DNA from: Zingiber officinale
Lineage: Eukaryota; Streptophyta; Magnoliopsida; Zingiberales; Zingiberaceae
NCBI RefSeq assembly: GCF_018446385.1
Contig: NC_055996.1
Location: 130,682,532 to 130,746,531, forward strand
Direction: 5' to 3'
Length of the DNA stretch: 64,000 nucleotides
Positions 21,569 through 32,539 of the stretch are shown here, piece after piece (the stretch's first letter is position 1; the number at the start of each line of letters is the position of its first letter). Position numbers and translations under genes: made by a program. The notes under the pieces are model-generated. The model made no database searches, was not told where the DNA came from, and saw nothing but the letters and a program-made list of their open reading frames with translations.

Positions 21569-22783
21569 TAACTTAAAAAATATTATTTAAAAATTATCTT
21601 AAAAATTATTTTAAAATTTATTTTAAAAATTAACTTAACTTAAAAATTATTTTAAAAATTAACTTAAATTAAAAATTATTTTAAAATTAAATTACTTAAA
21701 ATTTAATTTTAAAAATATTTTAAAACAAATTTTAAAAATTATTATAAAAATTATTTCAAAAATTAATTTAACTTAAAAATTATTTTAAAAATTAACTTAA
21801 TTTAAAAAAATTATTTTAAAGATATTTTAAAAATTAACTTAACTTAAAAAATATTTGTAAAGTTAATTGAAAAATTATCTTAAAATTATTTTAAAATTTA
21901 TTTTAAAAAATTAAATTAACTTATAATTTAATTTTAAAATTATTTTAAAAATTATCTTAAAAATTAACTTAACTTAAAAATTATTGTAAAAATTATTCTA
22001 AAAAATAATTAAACTTAAAATTATTTCAAAATTAATTTAACTTAAAAATCATTTTCAAAATTCTTTTAAAATTAATTTAAATTATTATAAAATTAATTTA
22101 ACTTAAAAATTATTTTAAAAACAATTTAACTTAAAAATCATTTTAAAATTATTTTAAAATTAGTTTACCTTAAAAAATTATTTTCTTTTTACCTTAAAAA
22201 ATATTTTAAATCTTTTTAACATAAATTTTTTTAAAAATCTTTTTAACATAAAAATTATTTTAAATCTTTTTAATTTAAAAATTATTTTAAATATTTTTAA
22301 CTTAAAAAAATATTTTATATCCAAAAAATAATATTTTAAAATTTTTAAACTTAAAAATTATTTTAAATCTTTTTAACTTAGAAATTATTTTAACTTAAAA
22401 ATTACTTTAAGTCATTTTAACTTAAAAATTATTTAAAATTTTTTCAACTTAAAAAATTATTTTACCTTTAAAATTATTTAAAAAATTGTTTTAAATTAAA
22501 TATTATTTTAAAAATTATTTTAATAATAATATTTTAACTTAAAAATTATTTTAACTTATACATTCTTTTAAAAATTATTTTTACTTTAAAATTTTTTAAA
22601 AATTATTTTAACTTTAAAAATTCCTTTAAAAAATTATTCTAACTTTAAAATTCTTTGAAAAAAAATATTTTAACTTAAAAAATTATTTTATTTTAAAAAT
22701 TCTTATAAAAAAATATTTTAACTTAAAAATTATTTTACAAAAACTAGTTTTAAAAGTATTTCAATTATTTAAATTTTTATAGG
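21569..22783. repeat. AT-rich TTAAAAATTATTTTAAAA array
   Basis: About 1.2 kb of degenerate tandem repeat built from ACTTAAAAATTATTTTAAAA-like units of roughly 18-35 bp with almost no G/C. Nothing coding. It may be an expanded internal part of the gypsy I LTR. Units contain TTAAAA/TTTTAA inverted repeats, so slippage is a likely origin. Confidence 0.8.
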
Positions 22784-23040
22784 ATGAAGCAGTAAATTCT
22801 ACAGCTCACGGATAAACCTAAATGACTAGAACTCTATTGCCTTGCACCTTTTGGATAACCTTTCTCGTTACAAATATTAGGCAAGCCATCAATATTATAT
22901 ACAAGCTGTCGGAATAAATATAATTAATCAATATTTAAATATTGTATGAATAATGAGTATAAAATAAATCTAATAATATACAATAAACAATAGCATAGAG
23001 AATTTTATCATTGCGACTGTATTTTTGGCGTTAATGCTGG
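22784..23040. other. Unassigned spacer
   Basis: No gene or element is recognised. TTCTACA at 22796-22802 is a candidate outer end of the gypsy I LTR (TGTAGAA in element orientation), without supporting evidence. Confidence 0.3.
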
Positions 23041-23236
23041 CATTATATGTTTCACAGTTGTATTTATAAAAATATATATATATATATATATATGTCATAT
23101 TTAAGTATTTAACCTTAAAAATATATGTCTCATGTGTAGTAGATATTAACCTGACATTTATTTTGATTTTAGAATTCTTATAATATAAATAGATATATGT
23201 ACATGAGAAGAAGAGCAAAATAGTTAGTTTGTCATT

Positions 23237-23400
23237 ATGGCATCAATGTACCTAATTTACTTGTCATTGTGCTCTTCTCTCTTTTGCTTTGTTCAATTGA
23301 AGGAAGAAACATTCCATTAACCGAGGAAGAAGACCTGGAGTTAGACAAAGAAAAGAACTCCAAAGTCTCAACAAACCCCCTGTCAAAATCATCAAGCAGG
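23237..23400 (+). pseudogene. Neprosin-type (DUF239) gene fragment, copy A
   Basis: Begins ATGGCATCAATGTACC, giving a hydrophobic signal-peptide-like start (MASMYLIYLSLCSSLFCF). After a frameshift come NIPLTEEEDLELDKE and, after a second frameshift caused by a 5-bp insertion, LQSLNKPPVKIIK. The EEDLE...LNKPPVKIIK pattern is typical of the neprosin activation-peptide region of plant DUF239 proteins. It is too broken to be functional. Its end pairs with copy B in an inverted repeat. The family call is from recognised motifs only. Confidence 0.65.
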
Positions 23401-23530
23401 TGTCATATATAAGCAGTGTCAACAAACAGGGGGTTTGTTGAGACTTTGGAGTTCTTTGTCTAACTCCAGGTCTTCTTCCTCGGTTAATGGAATGTTTCTT
23501 CCTTCAATGGAACAAAGCAAAAGAGAGAAG
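23274..23530. repeat. Inverted repeat of neprosin-type exon (hairpin)
   Basis: Left arm 23274-23382 and right arm 23427-23530 are reverse complements, with one mismatch (CAATTG/CCATTG) and one 5-nt insertion. The loop is about 44 nt. Flanking AT-rich sequence is also partly inverted (23045-23130 versus 23536-23605) with a deletion of about 140 bp. A transcript would form a near-perfect stem of about 100 bp. Confidence 0.85.
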
Positions 23531-23605
23531 CAAAATATGAGACATATGTTTTTAATGTTAAATATGACATATATTTTTATAAATATAAATGTGAGACAAG
23601 ATTAC
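23427..23605 (-). pseudogene. Neprosin-type fragment, inverted copy B
   Basis: Reverse-strand copy of the same exon, lacking the 5-nt insertion of copy A. In the minus direction it reads NIPLTEEEDLELDKELQSLNKP without interruption, so it is the better preserved copy of this segment. The signal-peptide portion is deleted. Only a fragment. Confidence 0.65.
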
Positions 23606-23766
23606 AATACTAATTGTGTGTCTATATATATATATATGTCATATTTAACATTAAAAATATATGTCTCATATTTAGTAGATATTAAGCTGATATTTATTTT
23701 GGTTTTAGTATTCTTATAATATAAATAGATAGATGCACATGAGTAGGAGCAAAATAGTTTGTCATT

Positions 23767-24262
23767 ATGGTATCAATGTGCCTAATTTAGTTGTCATTGC
23801 TCTTCTCTCTTTTGCTTTGTTCAATTGAAGGAAGAAGCGTTCCTTAATTGAGGAAGAAGAACTAAAGTTATAGAAAGAACTACTTGTCCTCCAGGAAGGA
23901 ACTGTTATCATTCGTCGAACTCGAAAAAAAATCTAATCATGGCGAAAGAACTACCCAAATACTTCAGAAACTAGGCTCTAGATATCGTGTTCTTGATTCT
24001 TCGGGCCAGCATGTAAATAGCAAATGTCCTCAGATATCATCACAAAGGTAGAGTTCCAGCAGTCAAAATCCCTTAATTAAATTAATTGAATCATAATCCT
24101 GTTGAATTTGTGAGTGCAGTATGCGATAGCGCAGAGCCAAAAAAAGGTCGTTTCCGTGGCTTCCAATCAGGATCACTATGTGGTCACTCCCAATTGTGGG
24201 GCCAGATCGAGCTTCTGCAAATCAAGTATGGATGATGGGAGACATCGATGGTGGATCAGGTG
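23767..24262 (+). pseudogene. Neprosin-type fragment, copy C with second exon-like block
   Basis: Direct repeat of copy A with its upstream region (23617-23766 matches 23076-23236). The start ATGGTATCAATGTGCCTAATTTAG has a stop at the eighth codon, and the LNKPP segment is deleted. Further on, EGTVIIRRTRKKNLIMAKEL (near 23894-23955) matches the GT-PIRRT-K-DLI-AK motif of neprosin-type proteins. A later block (24120-24259) is open as YAIAQSQKKVV...RHRWWI, with AG before and GT after, and may be another exon; its assignment is weak. Confidence 0.6.
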
Positions 24263-24894
24263 CGTTGGTTGCTGGCTAGTTAGTTAATTATATTGTTTGT
24301 ATTGTAATTATAGTAAAAAAAATATGATTATACTTATCTCGGGTATTTTTTATAATCTGGTCCTACGTTATGTAAGGGAGGTAACTCACAGGATCAGTTT
24401 AGAGCCGACTTCCAAGTTGACTAAGAGATGAGAGGAATTTTTTTTCCTGAGAGCCTGCACTTATTAAAAATTGATCTCTTACTTTATTATAAATTCTCAC
24501 CCTCTAATCAATTCGGTATCAAAGGGGACATGTTTTTATCTATCATTGATATAATTACAAATCATCAATGGAACAGTGTTGTTGATGATTTGATCTATCA
24601 TTTAGGATATCCATAATGGGGAGCTCCCATCGTGGATGTGACTTCACATAGGGTATATATATATGAACTTTTAATTTAAATTTATTAGTGGAGAGGTTTT
24701 TTAATTAGGGGAGAATGCATGGTGTATGAATTTTTAATTATATATAAGGTAAAATATAATAATAAAAATGCTAGGATCCATAAAAGAATTGTTGAAAGAT
24801 TTCTTTTATAATGAAGAAATGTACGGAGGTTTTTCACTTTTGAATTGGATGTGACAACGAGAGAGTTTTCATGAATGTTCTTAAGGCATCTCCG
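24263..24894. other. Unassigned AT-rich sequence
   Basis: No recognisable gene. Short open frames on both strands lack known domains. This may be intron or 3' flank of the neprosin-type locus; it ends where homology to the gypsy J LTR begins. Confidence 0.35.
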
Positions 24895-26505
24895 AGATAC
24901 TGTGTTTATCTTGACTCCACTCTTATTTTTCCTGCGATTGATACTTTCACTCAATCTTTGAGCTACTCGTTTCTATATCGATACAGTCTCCCGTTGCTAT
25001 CTATATGATATTTAGCATATATCAAACACCAGATACTAGATACTGGATATATAGATACCAGTTACTAGATATTAGATATTGGATATGGACACTTGATACC
25101 ATGTTTACTTGCTTTGACCGCTATTGATACATGTTTCTTATTAAGCATGCTGGCTTCATGTAGCATACTTGATTTCTATATATATATATATATATATATA
25201 TTTGATGACTGTTACATTCTACGCATCATGTCATTGTATGCATGCCGACGACTATGTCTCCCTTATGGTTGAGAGGGTCCTTAGCCAGGGCTGCACGCTC
25301 GGCCACTCATGGGTAGGGCGGCTGGAGCGTGCCACTTGTCCTGTCGTTCCGTACTTGACCACTCATGGGTAGTAGCGGCTGGAGTTGTGAGTAGCAGGGA
25401 CCCTTTTGCTATGTAGCTAGATAGCTACTATGCAAACTGTCCACTCGATCACTCGAGAGTAGTGGCGGCTGGAGTGTTGTACAGTTGTCATTGATCTGAC
25501 CTCTCGACTATACAGGGATCGTGGTGCTGAGAGGTGGGTGGGGTGACCATCTGTGCATACGCTGTTGTTATTATACTTATGCTGCTGCTGCTTACTTTTG
25601 CGATTATTGCTTATTTATATTGTCACTGCTTACTTCTGCGGTTATTGCTTATTTATGCTGCTGTTGTTTACTTATACTGTTGTTGCTTACTTATGTTGAT
25701 TTGCTCACCTAGGTTGAGATATATACCTGAGGTAGGTATTTAGACACTGATTTACTCATTGGTAGTATACCTCACATGATGCTCTTGTAGTTATGAGTAG
25801 TACCATAGCAGGTCTATACTATTCCTGACCTAACTAGCCTAGGATATGGTTTCAGGTATGGACATTTACTATGATATTAATTTAGTATCTGCTATTTTCC
25901 CTATGAGATTGTATACCTTTGTGTATCTCTAGTTCTTTACTATACTCATGCACTATCCGTCTATTACCCGCTGAGTCTTTATACTCACCACCCCGTGTAT
26001 TGGTAATTTCTCCAGGTAGCAGGTAAAGGATTTATGGAGTCGCCTGGAGAACCTGTCCGCCAGTCCCACGTCACATTCGAGGACGAACTTATGATTTTGT
26101 ATTCCTTACGTTACTGGTGTTTTGGTTTTGTACTTGTTCTTGTATTTGTGTATGCTTTTATATGGAGTTTGGCTTTGTAGCATCTTGTATTTGGTTTGAT
26201 GTGGTGGTTGTCGTGTCAAGTCGAGCTGGCTCGCAGTTGGGTGTATTGTGGTTTTGTGATCGTTATTTGTGATTTCCGCTGTGTTTTACTTTCAGCCGTG
26301 TGGGTTGTTTAATATATATATAACTGTGTGGTTGCGTTTATTCTTAATCCAGCCGAGTGGGCTGATTATATAACTGCGTGATTGTGTATATATTCTAGCT
26401 GTATGTGGCTGATGTATTTTGTTTGTATATATGCTTTATATTGTCACCGATACAGGGGAGATTCTGCCGAAATTTTGTCGGTAGGGACTCCTCTAGGGCG
26501 TGACA
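24895..26505 (+). repeat. Gypsy J 5' LTR, 5'-truncated
   Basis: Matches the distal half of J's 3' LTR from about base 31872 onward and ends AGGGCGTGACA before a primer site. The first roughly 1.64 kb (equivalent to 30234-31871, including the promoter region) is missing, so the element lost its left end. It contains three CCACT...AGTGG inverted repeats in the 'CACTCATGGGTAGTGGCGG' modules (25298-25475) and a TA microsatellite (25180-25203). Confidence 0.85.
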
Positions 26506-29500
26506 ATTTATTGGTATCAGACCCACAGGTTTACAAGGCTTATTTTTTGTGATTTGAATTTTTACGATTTGATTTCTCGATGTGACTTTTCAGGTTTTGG
26601 GACCAGGCATCGATAGGAATCTCCAAGCTATAGAAGGTATGTTTGCATATTATTAGCTTACATTTCTGTTAGTACATGCATAGTTGTTCTGATAGTTATG
26701 TTATGTATTAGTACTCTTTTTTTGGTACATGTCTAGTTGTTTGTAGCATACATCACATGTGTGGGTCAACCATTGATCACAGTTGATCCTACTAGAGATC
26801 AAGGATTACAGTCTCATGGGATTTCTTTTACCATACCACTAGTATTAGTAGCTTCTGTTATCACTAGTTTGGTAGTGGATAGTATCTGCTAAATATCATG
26901 TTGGCTTGTCAGTTGAGTATCGAATTACTCGTGTTGGTTCAGTCAGCGGAGGACCAATTTATTTTTGGCAGTTTGGTCAGTAGAGGACCAATTTACTCAT
27001 GTTGTTTCAATTAGTAGAGGACCGATTTACCTTTGTTGACTTGGTCAAGAGAAGATTGATCCATTCTTGTCTGTGTATTTAGTAGAGTACTGACTACTTT
27101 TATTAGTTCGGTCAGTAGGGGATCGAATTATATTATTTCATGAAGATTCTGACCTTTGGGTTATTTGAGTCTGGTTAGATAATCTAGAAGACACGTATGA
27201 GTATATGATTTTTATAGACTTAGAATGGACTAAATTAGTCATATACTATTGTTGGCTTGATTAGTCTGTAGAGGATCGATATATCCTATTTCTTGGGGAC
27301 TTTGACCATGGATTGTATGTACCTGGTTGAGTAACCTAGAAGGTACATTTAGTTGGATGACTCCACCGATGTGGAAAAATGTAGAACTAGCTGCTTAACA
27401 CTTACGAGATATAACCGTTATTTGATTGTATAACTTGGTAAGTACATTCAGATATGTGATTTGTACTGGTGAAGAAAAGATGATGTTAGCTGTGTATCCT
27501 TTACGTGACCAGGCACCACGTGAAGGAAGATGCAGAAGATGAATTTTGGGAACAAAATATCCCTTGGTGAATATTTGAGGTGTTTGAGCAAGTACTTTAC
27601 TACCTCTTTCGAAAGCGTAATGGTTTATAAGGCGATTATCAGTTGACTTATCTAGCGTTGTTCCATGGGAGATCCTAACTCATGGACTGATTGGATATGG
27701 GTAGATATCCTCGATGGTACATATTGATATATGATCTGTAGTGATGCAGAGCATGTGGTGTTAGTTGCCTAACACCTATGAGGTTCTATCATCACCGAAT
27801 GGAAATGTCAGATGATAATCTTCGAGGAGCAGAGTGACCATTGATAGTTAGGTCGATTAGCTACTTATTGAGGGTGCTCCTCTACCTTTGTGTCCATTGC
27901 TCATCACTAAAGGTTACTGAACCTCAGGCAGAGCAATCGTAGTATGGGTTACAAGATAATGGTTAGTCGTCTCAACAATCATTGTCTCTATAAGTAGCTC
28001 AAGACCTTGATCACCTGATCATTTACTGAAAGTCTTGAAGTCTATATGTCGGATCAGGGTGTTCGACCTTATGTCGACAGTTGACGGAGGATATTTGCGG
28101 CACACCTATGAGAGTTGTGGAGATACTCTCTTGATGGGTAGACTTTTAGTCAGGAGGTTGAGTGACCCTTTGGATTTTGGATCATCATGTCCCTTACGGT
28201 GGATTTTTGAGGATTTGAATGGATGAGATTAGACATACTCTTTGGATATTTTTGGATAGGAATAGTAGAATTTTGTATACTCATATCACATGGATTGATC
28301 GTATCTCTACCATTTGGAGAGTTGTTGGTCATCGATCAGGAAATCAAAAGATGTCCTTGGATTTCGGTTGTGCTACACCATTGGTAGGATGGTGATATAA
28401 TTTTACATCGTGATTATAACTTATGATGAGAGCATATCAGTGGGAAATTAGATTAGTGAGTACATGACTGGTCTGTCTCACTAAGGATATACGTGAATGG
28501 ATTTTTCCCACTAGATATAGTCCCTATAGTGGAACAACATGACGTGCAATGTTGAACCATAGTGGATATATTGAAGTTTGTTGGTAGTGGGTGTTGAATG
28601 ATGGATCATCTCTTTTCTCTATCATGGTGCAGGAAACTATTAGGTTTGATTGGTGTTGTGGATGATTCCAGGTTGGTGACTTTAATTGTTGAGCTGATTA
28701 CAGATTTATTTCAGTGATATGATTTGGAGTATGCTTGTTGTACGAACATTAGGAGTCCTTGATATTGTCATTTAGGCTACAGCACCCTAGATGTTTCCAT
28801 GGACTCGATGAATTTGGTATTCTTAAGGTATTTGGAGCGGTTGATATTGTCTTTATTGACAGTAATGTGCTATATTCCTGATCCGAGGTGGATCACGAAC
28901 ACCCTCTTCGCATAGTTCCGAAGATGTTTCGACGGGAACATCTTTATGCGGAGTTCTGATGTGTGCACTTTGATTGTCTTCTGTGGATTGTTTGGGATAT
29001 ATTGTCTTTCGCAGGGGTATATTAGTGGATCCACAGAAGATAAAAGTTGTTACCAGTTTATAGTATTTGAAGTCTGTACAGGAGACTCGCAACTACCTTG
29101 GTCTGGCTAGATATTATCGGAGGTTAGTTGAGGAGTTATCTAGCATTGTTATGCCATTGACTGGGCTGTCTAGGAAAGTGATGAAATTATCCTAAATAGA
29201 GGTTTGTGAGATTAGATTTAGGAGTTGAAACAGAAAGCTGATAATTGTACCCGTCTTAGTTGCACGTTTTAGTGTAGATGGATTTGTACTCTACACAGAT
29301 ATATCGTACCGAGAGTTGGTGCAATTCCAATGTAGTATGAGCAGAGTATCCTTGTGATAGTAGTTAGAATTCTCGTGTGATGAGAATGAGATTTTTTTAT
29401 TTCCATGAGAGAGTATTTGTGTTCCTGAGTCGCTTCCTGTCCGAGAGGAGTTACTGCAGGAAACACATGGATCCATATTTACAATACATGCGGATGACAC

Positions 29501-30233
29501 TCGATATACATAGTCTTGAAGCATTCCTATTGGTGGAACGACATGAAGGATGACATCAGGGATTTTGTTGCTCGACGTCTAGTTTGTCAGCAAGTGGAGG
29601 CTGAACATCAGAGACTAACAGGATTGTCCCAGTAGATTCAGATACTGGAATGGAAATGAGAGCTTGTTACGATAGACTTCATTATGTGATTACCCAGGAC
29701 ATGGAGAGGATATAATGCTTTGGGTAATCATTGTTAGGTTGACGAATTTGCTCCCTAGATATCGATTCGTAGGATGGATTCGTTGGATTGATTAGCTGGG
29801 TTATACTGTAGAGAGATCATCAGACTTTAGGATATATCTCTGAGTATTGTACCAGATGGAGATTCGTGATTCACATCGTGGTTCCAGTAGTGGTTACAGC
29901 AGGCTACGAGTATTGACCTTTGTTGTGATATAATTTTCCACCCTTAGACAGATGGATAGTTTGAGCGCCCTATACAGATGTTTGAGGATATGTTGATAGG
30001 GGATTATGGATTTCGGATGAAATTAATTTAACCACCCTTGGTTAGACAGCAGTGGGTGAGTAGCGGAAGTAGAGTGAGCTCATAACCCACAGAGTCATAT
30101 TTTACAGTTGGAGATTTGTTATGATACTTGGACGAAGTGGTATAAGAGTATGTTGTTTGGTTGTTACTCTTAGATGAGGATTCTTGAGTTGAGTAGTAAA
30201 TTTAGTGACCAAATTTTTATTAGTGGGGGAGAA
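26506..30233 (+). pseudogene. Gypsy J internal region, decayed pol
   Basis: The primer site TGGTATCAGA (26512-26521) is followed by a long decayed stretch (26640-28800) with no recognisable gag. It carries degenerate repeats of GTCAGTAGAGGACCAATTTA (26940-27130). Pol remnants follow: RT near 28840-28960 (FIDSNVLYS in place of the catalytic motif; HLYAEF); GYIVFRRGILVDPQKI in another frame; LGLARYYRRLVEELS (29098-29150); RNase H VARFSVDGFVLYTDI (29250-29310); and the integrase zinc-finger end with core (29540-29720: DFVARRLVCQQVEAEHQRL, LVTIDFIM). The purine tract TAGTGGGGGAGAA is at 30221-30233. Many stops; non-functional. Confidence 0.85.
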
Positions 30234-32158
30234 TGTAAAATAACGAACCAGATAATAATTAAATAACAAGGTTTAATAGGCTAATAGCCTTAACGGAATT
30301 TTTAGGAATTTTTAGAAATTATTTTGGAATTAATCGGAGCTAGTACGACGTATTTAGAGGGGATGCACTTATGGGCTCGAGAAAAGTCTGTTCAGAATAC
30401 ACAATTAAGTGAGAGTTGATTGAGGAATGAAGTTAGGGTTGGATTAATTAACCATAAGTTTCTAATCCTAATTACTTTATAATTCCCGATTCTTTTCTTT
30501 CCCCTCACCTCACTGTTGCACATCTTCTCCCCGAGCCCTCACACGCCGTTTCCCCTAGCGAGTACCCGTATGTAGTCGGCGATCTTCTCCTCCTCGCCGA
30601 GCACCGCACAGCCGACGACTTCTTCTCCCTTGAGCCATAGCCACCTGCTCTTCTCCTCACGCGAGCACTGGAGACATGCCACGGTACCCTATCGCACGGC
30701 GTTGCTCAGGCCGTCGCTCGCCAGAGCCTTCTAATTCCTCAACCTCTCATCTACAGCTCCGCTAGGTACACCTCTTCTCTTACCTCTGCTCCGCATAGCT
30801 CGATCTTCAGCGAAAGGGTGGGAAATCTGAGCCCTAGCTTCTTCCCTCGTCACTGCACTCGTGCGCTACAGCTTCGACCACCACTGTCTGCGTTGTTGTC
30901 TGACCGTCGACCGAGACCTTCTTCCAATCCAACGAGATGCTGCCCCGATTTGGCTGATCCTCTCTGTACCATGGCCACTGAATCTGTTGTGGCTTCGACA
31001 GGGAAGAAGGCCAGCTCTCGCATGATCCAAAGTCGTGCCCTAGCTTCCATCACAGTTGATCTTCACTGATTGCCACACTCCTCTGCTTTGGGACGACACC
31101 GTGGTAGTATTTGGATTTCTTCATAGAGGAGGTTACGGATCTAGTTAAGGGATAAGGTGTTGTTTAGAAATGGATTAGCATAGATTGTTTTTCCATTATA
31201 TGTATTGGTGTGTGGAGATTTTGATATTTAGCTGCTTCTTGTAGTTTTAGCTAGCACAATTTGTCGACGATCCACAGTTCAGTCCATCATTTCTAGAAGC
31301 CACCTTTCTCAATTGTGAGTCTACAAAGGAGTCTTCCTATTAGCGTGAGTTGTTGGAATTAGTTTATATTTAGCTTAAGCTGAGTTGAGTATGGAATGGT
31401 TATGAATAGTTGAGATTATTATAGTTTGGGTTAATTTAGTTAGATGAATTAAGTAGAATTGATTCATGATGCCTAGTTGATTTAAGATGTGGATTAAATG
31501 ATGTATTAATTGAGGGTTAATTGATACATGATTGATTATATTAGTTGGATTGTTAGTTATACCTTGATGGATAGTCGAAACATGTTAACAAGAAGAGTTA
31601 ACTAATTGAATTGAATTAAATCATAAGTGTGAAAGAAGTGTTGGAGTAGTAAAGGGAATTAAAATGTTGATTTCCTAATCGAATTGGGATTAGTATTAGT
31701 TATTTGGATTATGATATAACTTAGCAGTATTATGTATTCTGTGTTGCGGGATACTAGTCGGAGACACATCTCGACGTGGCATTATTTATCACGATCGGCA
31801 AATAAAGGCGGGTACTTCTTGATTTATCTCTTTAGTATTTTGACCCTAATGCATGAGCTTTATATTCAGATAGATATTGTGTTTATCTTAACTCCACTCT
31901 TATTTTTCCTGCGGTTGATACTTCCACTCAATCTTTGAGCTACTCGTTTCTATGTCGATACAGTCTCCCGTTGCTATCTATATGATATTTAGCAGATATC
32001 AGACACCAGATACTAGATACTAGGTATTGGATATATAGATACCAGTTACTGGATATTAGATATTGGATATGGACACCTGATACCATGTTTACTTGCTTTG
32101 ATTGCTATTGATACATGTTTCTTATTGAGCATGTTGGCTTCATGTAGCATACCTGATT

Positions 32159-32192
<34 letters not shown>

Positions 32193-32539
32193 TGATGTCT
32201 GCTGCATTCTACGCATCATGTCATTGTATGCATGTCGACGACCATGTCTCCCTTGTGGTTGAGAGGGTCATTGGCCAGGGCCGCACGCTCGGCCACTCAT
32301 GGGTAGTGGCGGCTGGAGCATGCCGCTTGTCCTGTCGTGCCACACTCGGCCACTCATGGGTAGTGGCGACTGGAGTTGTGAGTAGCAGAGACCTTTTTGC
32401 TATGTAGCTAGATAGCTACTATGCAAACTGTCCACTCGGTCACTCGAGAGTAGTGGCGGCTGGAGTGTTGTACAGTTGTCATTGATTTGACCTCTCGACC
32501 ATACAGGGGTTGTGGTGCGGAGAGGTGGGCGGGGTGACC
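30234..32539 (+). repeat. Gypsy J 3' LTR, segment 1
   Basis: Starts TGTAAAATAACG. A promoter-like TATAAT (about 30478) and a C-rich leader-like stretch (30490-31070) follow; the open frame at 30818-31069 lies in this stretch and is not supported as a gene. From about 31872 it matches the truncated 5' LTR. It is interrupted at 32539 by a solo copia LTR (TSD TGACC). The LTR resumes at 34984-35158 and 53073-53856, for a total of about 3.27 kb. Confidence 0.88.

Noticed and set aside
25521..25743. Hydrophobic Leu/Tyr/Cys-rich small protein (and copy at 34944-35163)
   Set aside because: Translation of CTGCTGCTTACTT repeats in the gypsy J LTR; the second copy spans a solo-LTR junction.
30818..31069. 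Possible small gene (MGNLSPSFFPRHCT...)
   Set aside because: It sits in the C-rich leader segment of the gypsy J LTR and has no recognisable domain.
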